8,412 nucleotides of DNA from Bradyrhizobium sp. GTDB taxonomy: Bacteria; Pseudomonadota; Alphaproteobacteria; Rhizobiales; Xanthobacteraceae. The stretch's first letter is position 1. Each line of letters opens with the position of its first letter. The notes beneath the pieces are model-generated. The model worked only from the letters and a program-made list of their open reading frames with translations. It was not told where the DNA came from and did not search any database. Below are positions 6,823 through 8,412 of this stretch, one piece after another. The DNA is taken from positions 1-8,412 of the forward strand of contig JAQGKJ010000375.1 in the NCBI GenBank assembly GCA_028290165.1. Direction: 5' to 3'. The translations under genes and the position numbers were made by a program.

Positions 6823-6877
6823 GGGCCTGATGTAGGCCGGGCGGGGGCTGCAAACCACCCGATTCCCGATGAGCCAT

Positions 6878-7399
6878 TCATGTCACCGGATTATAGGTCG
6901 GACCGCGCCGGGCGGCCTGCAGGGCGGCCGTTAAGGCTTTGGCAAAGCTTGCCTTTTCGTCGGGTCCCAAAAAGCTTGCGATGGAGACGCGGCGGCCCTT
7001 TGAGACCAGATAGAGCTTTTCGATGCCGAATTCCGCGTCGGTCTTCTTGTCGAGCTGCACCCACAGCGGGTTGAGCACCCATTCGACCACATGGCCACGA
7101 TGGCTGACCCGGCGCACCCGCAGTTCGGACGGCGTCACCCAGATTTCCTCGGTGGCTTTGCCGCGGCGGAAATTGATCCGGAAGGCCCAGTAGATCGCAA
7201 GCACGTCGAGGCCGAAAAAGCCGAACACCGGCCACGCGCCCATCAACAGAAACGCGAGGCCCGCGGCAAAGCTGACCACGCTGAGAAACCCCATCAGCAC
7301 CAGAAATCCCGTGCTGTTGAGCGAGCGATGCGGCGTCAGCAGCGCCGAAAACAAGGCCGGCTCCGCTATTTCGGGATCAAAATCGTTGCCTGCGGTCAT
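6878..7399 (-). CDS. DUF2244 family membrane protein
   Basis: This 173-residue protein fits the DUF2244 family of predicted integral membrane proteins, common in alphaproteobacteria and without an assigned function. A short soluble N-terminus containing the LTPHRSLN motif (21-28) is followed by two hydrophobic helices at about 31-53 and 56-75. The remainder is a soluble domain with WVTPSELRVRR, a basic RGHVVEWVLNPLWVQL segment, LYLVSKGRRVSIASFLGPDEKASFAKAL and a basic C-terminus. The positively charged RINFRRGK after the second helix suggests that both ends face the cytoplasm. The start codon at 7399 lies 22 bases from the divergent nth start, and no ribosome site is visible, which is compatible with a leaderless message. 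The alkyltransferase gene follows on the same strand. Family assignment is from recalled motif pattern and was not searched. Confidence 0.85.
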   Translation of the reverse strand: MTAGNDFDPEIAEPALFSALLTPHRSLNSTGFLVLMGFLSVVSFAAGLAFLLMGAWPVFGFFGLDVLAIYWAFRINFRRGKATEEIWVTPSELRVRRVSHRGHVVEWVLNPLWVQLDKKTDAEFGIEKLYLVSKGRRVSIASFLGPDEKASFAKALTAALQAARRGPTYNPVT

Positions 7400-7422
7400 G
7401 GCGTGTCAGTATACCCGGATCA
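7386..7422. promoter_or_regulatory. Compact divergent start region of nth and DUF2244 with shared -10 candidate
   Basis: The 22 bases between the two start codons contain the palindrome GTATAC (7409-7414). On the plus strand TATACC (7410-7415), with TTGCCT (7386-7391) 18 bases upstream, would place a start site at about 7422, the A of the nth ATG. On the minus strand TATACT (7413 down to 7408) would start transcription at about 7401, next to the DUF2244 ATG at 7399, although no good -35 is visible for that direction. Neither gene has a ribosome site, so leaderless mRNAs are plausible. The promoters are predicted by eye. Confidence 0.4.
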
Positions 7423-8219
7423 TGGCGAAAATCATCCGCAAGCATCCGTCCGAACCGAAACGCCGGCCTGCCAAACGCGCCAAGAAGTCTCGCAAAGCTC
7501 GTGTGGCCAAATCGAAGCCCGCGCGCGCGGCGAAACAATTGGCCAAGGCTTCGCCCAAATCCCCGAAACCAAAATCTCCAAGACCCTGGACGCAGGCCGA
7601 GATCTACGAAGCGTTCAGCCGCTTTCGCAAAGCCAATCCCGAGCCGAAGGGTGAGCTCGAACATCTTAATCCCTATACGCTGCTGGTCGCGGTCGTACTG
7701 TCGGCGCAGGCGACCGACTCAGGCGTCAACAAGGCGACGCGCGCGCTGTTTCAAGTGGCCGACACACCGCAAAAGATGCTCGCGCTCGGCGAGGAGAAAG
7801 TGCGCGAATACATCAAGACCATCGGGTTGTATCGCAACAAGGCGAAGAACGTCATCGCGCTGTCGGAAAAGCTGATCGCCGAATTCGGCGGCGAGGTGCC
7901 GCGCACCCGCGCTGAAATCGAATCGCTGCCCGGCGCGGGCCGCAAGACCGCCAATGTCGTGCTCAACATGGCGTTCGGTGAAGGCACCCTGGCGGTCGAC
8001 ACCCACGTGTTTCGCGTCGCCAACCGCACGGGGCTAGCGCCCGGCAACACGCCGCTCGAGGTGGAACTCGGTCTGATGCGCGTGGTTCCGCCCGAGTTCA
8101 TGCTGCATGCGCATCACTGGCTGATCCTGCACGGCCGCTACACGTGTCTGGCGCGGAAGCCGCGCTGCGAGGTATGCTTGATCAACGATCTATGCCGGTG
8201 GCCCGAAAAGACGGTTTGA
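7422..8219 (+). CDS. nth: Endonuclease III (DNA glycosylase/AP lyase)
   Basis: Nth removes oxidised pyrimidines from DNA and cuts the abasic site by beta-elimination in base excision repair. From the ATG at 7422 the protein has 265 residues. The helix-hairpin-helix LPGAGRKTANVV carries the catalytic lysine K175, and AVDTHVFR carries the aspartate D193. The [4Fe-4S] cluster motif C-x6-C-x2-C-x5-C is intact at C242, C249, C252 and C258. All three elements are offset by 55 from E. coli numbering (K120, D138, C187-C203), so the core is collinear and the extra length is an N-terminal tail. That tail (about 1-56) is rich in Lys, Arg, Ala, Pro and Ser and probably disordered. An in-frame ATG at 7398 would overlap the divergent gene's start codon, and one at 7311 lies inside it; a GTG at 7503 is a shorter option. 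No ribosome site precedes 7422. Confidence 0.95.
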   Translation: MAKIIRKHPSEPKRRPAKRAKKSRKARVAKSKPARAAKQLAKASPKSPKPKSPRPWTQAEIYEAFSRFRKANPEPKGELEHLNPYTLLVAVVLSAQATDSGVNKATRALFQVADTPQKMLALGEEKVREYIKTIGLYRNKAKNVIALSEKLIAEFGGEVPRTRAEIESLPGAGRKTANVVLNMAFGEGTLAVDTHVFRVANRTGLAPGNTPLEVELGLMRVVPPEFMLHAHHWLILHGRYTCLARKPRCEVCLINDLCRWPEKTV

Positions 8220-8268
8220 GGCATGATCACCGTCATATCTACCCGCGTCCTCGCATAATTCGTTGGCC

Positions 8269-8274
8269 AGGAGA
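8269..8274 (+). promoter_or_regulatory. Ribosome binding site of the last, partial gene
   Basis: AGGAGA (8269-8274) is a good Shine-Dalgarno match. It lies 5 bases before a TTG (8280) and 11 bases before an in-frame ATG (8286), so spacing alone would favour the TTG, whereas codon preference favours the ATG. It shows that a coding region begins here. Confidence 0.55.
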
Positions 8275-8285
8275 ATGATTTGGAA

Positions 8286-8412
8286 ATGGAAGCGCCCTTG
8301 ATCCGGCAGGATCAGATCAGTCCGGCTGCCGCTGGTCGGACCGGACCAACACCATCCGCGCCGGCCGCGCCCGCGCCATCCAATGCGCCAACTCCAAAGC
8401 CGCCGCCTGGTT
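8286..8412 (+). CDS. N-terminal fragment of an unidentified Pro/Ala-rich protein
   Basis: The frame is open from the ATG at 8286 to the window edge, giving 42 complete codons that begin MEAPLIRQDQISPAAAGRTG and continue with about 20 residues composed largely of Pro, Ala, Ser and Thr. This low-complexity, probably disordered start resembles the cytoplasmic leader of many alphaproteobacterial membrane or regulatory proteins, but no domain is reached and no function can be given. A ribosome site at 8269-8274 and third-position GC richness support it as a real gene. A TTG two codons upstream (8280) is an alternative start. It lies 66 bases after nth on the same strand; that gap contains no recognisable terminator. 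Confidence 0.6.
   Translation, partial: MEAPLIRQDQISPAAAGRTGPTPSAPAAPAPSNAPTPKPPPG

Noticed and set aside
6823..6858. GTG start at 6858 for the alkyltransferase fusion
   Set aside because: The 12 added residues lie outside the AraC domain, look non-coding and have no good ribosome site. Two adjacent ATGs at 6822 and 6819 are more likely.
7311..7421. Upstream extension of nth to an ATG at 7311 (or 7398)
   Set aside because: The 7311 start would overlap 89 bases of the divergent DUF2244 gene and adds residues unlike the basic tail. 7422 avoids the overlap, though 7398 cannot be fully excluded.
7091..7654. A 187-codon plus-strand frame across DUF2244 and the start of nth
   Set aside because: It is a shadow of both genes. 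The nth frame has the catalytic and Fe-S residues downstream, and the minus-strand frame has coherent membrane helices.
1..8412. CRISPR array, tandem repeats, insertion sequence, tRNA or phage attachment site
   Set aside because: No regularly spaced repeats, transposase frames, terminal inverted repeats flanked by target duplications, or tRNA-like cloverleaf sequences were seen on either strand.

Overview
The window looks like a chromosomal housekeeping segment of an alphaproteobacterium of the Bradyrhizobium/Rhodopseudomonas group (Nitrobacteraceae). This is inferred from the high G+C and strong GC third-position bias, the dnaK-dnaJ pair followed by a rhizobial-type phospholipid N-methyltransferase, the short alphaproteobacterial phosphoglycerate mutase, and an endonuclease III with a lysine-rich N-terminal tail. 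No search was run, so the genus is an inference.

Layout. Bases 1-624 are the 3' end of dnaK. A 147-base gap carries a long hairpin followed by a T-rich run, which looks like an intrinsic terminator or attenuator, and then comes dnaJ (772-1905). A 201-base gap with inverted repeats and a weak promoter candidate leads into a closely packed rightward block: pmtA, an NADPH-dependent FMN reductase-like flavoprotein, pyrF, a DUF1330 protein, dapB and gpmA (2107-5893). Intergenic gaps here are 6-62 bases, so co-transcription is plausible. A small hairpin separates gpmA from a convergent leftward pair: a DUF2244 membrane protein and, downstream of it, an AraC-HTH/O6-alkylguanine-DNA alkyltransferase fusion. 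Divergent from DUF2244, with only 22 bases between the start codons, is nth (endonuclease III). The window ends in the first 42 codons of an unidentified Pro/Ala-rich protein.

How the genes fit together. DnaK and DnaJ form the Hsp70 folding machine. The central block mixes membrane lipid (pmtA), pyrimidine (pyrF), lysine/peptidoglycan (dapB) and glycolytic (gpmA) functions, so it is a growth-related cluster and not a single pathway. The right part holds two DNA repair functions, alkyl-guanine reversal and oxidised-pyrimidine base excision, on either side of a shared start region.

I see no CRISPR array, phage, transposon, toxin-antitoxin or defence system, no tRNA or rRNA gene, and no sign of recent transfer. 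Nothing here looks like a wholly new biological system. The observations most worth checking are regulatory: the dnaK-dnaJ terminator, the compact nth/DUF2244 divergent start region that may give leaderless mRNAs, and the structured dnaJ-pmtA gap.
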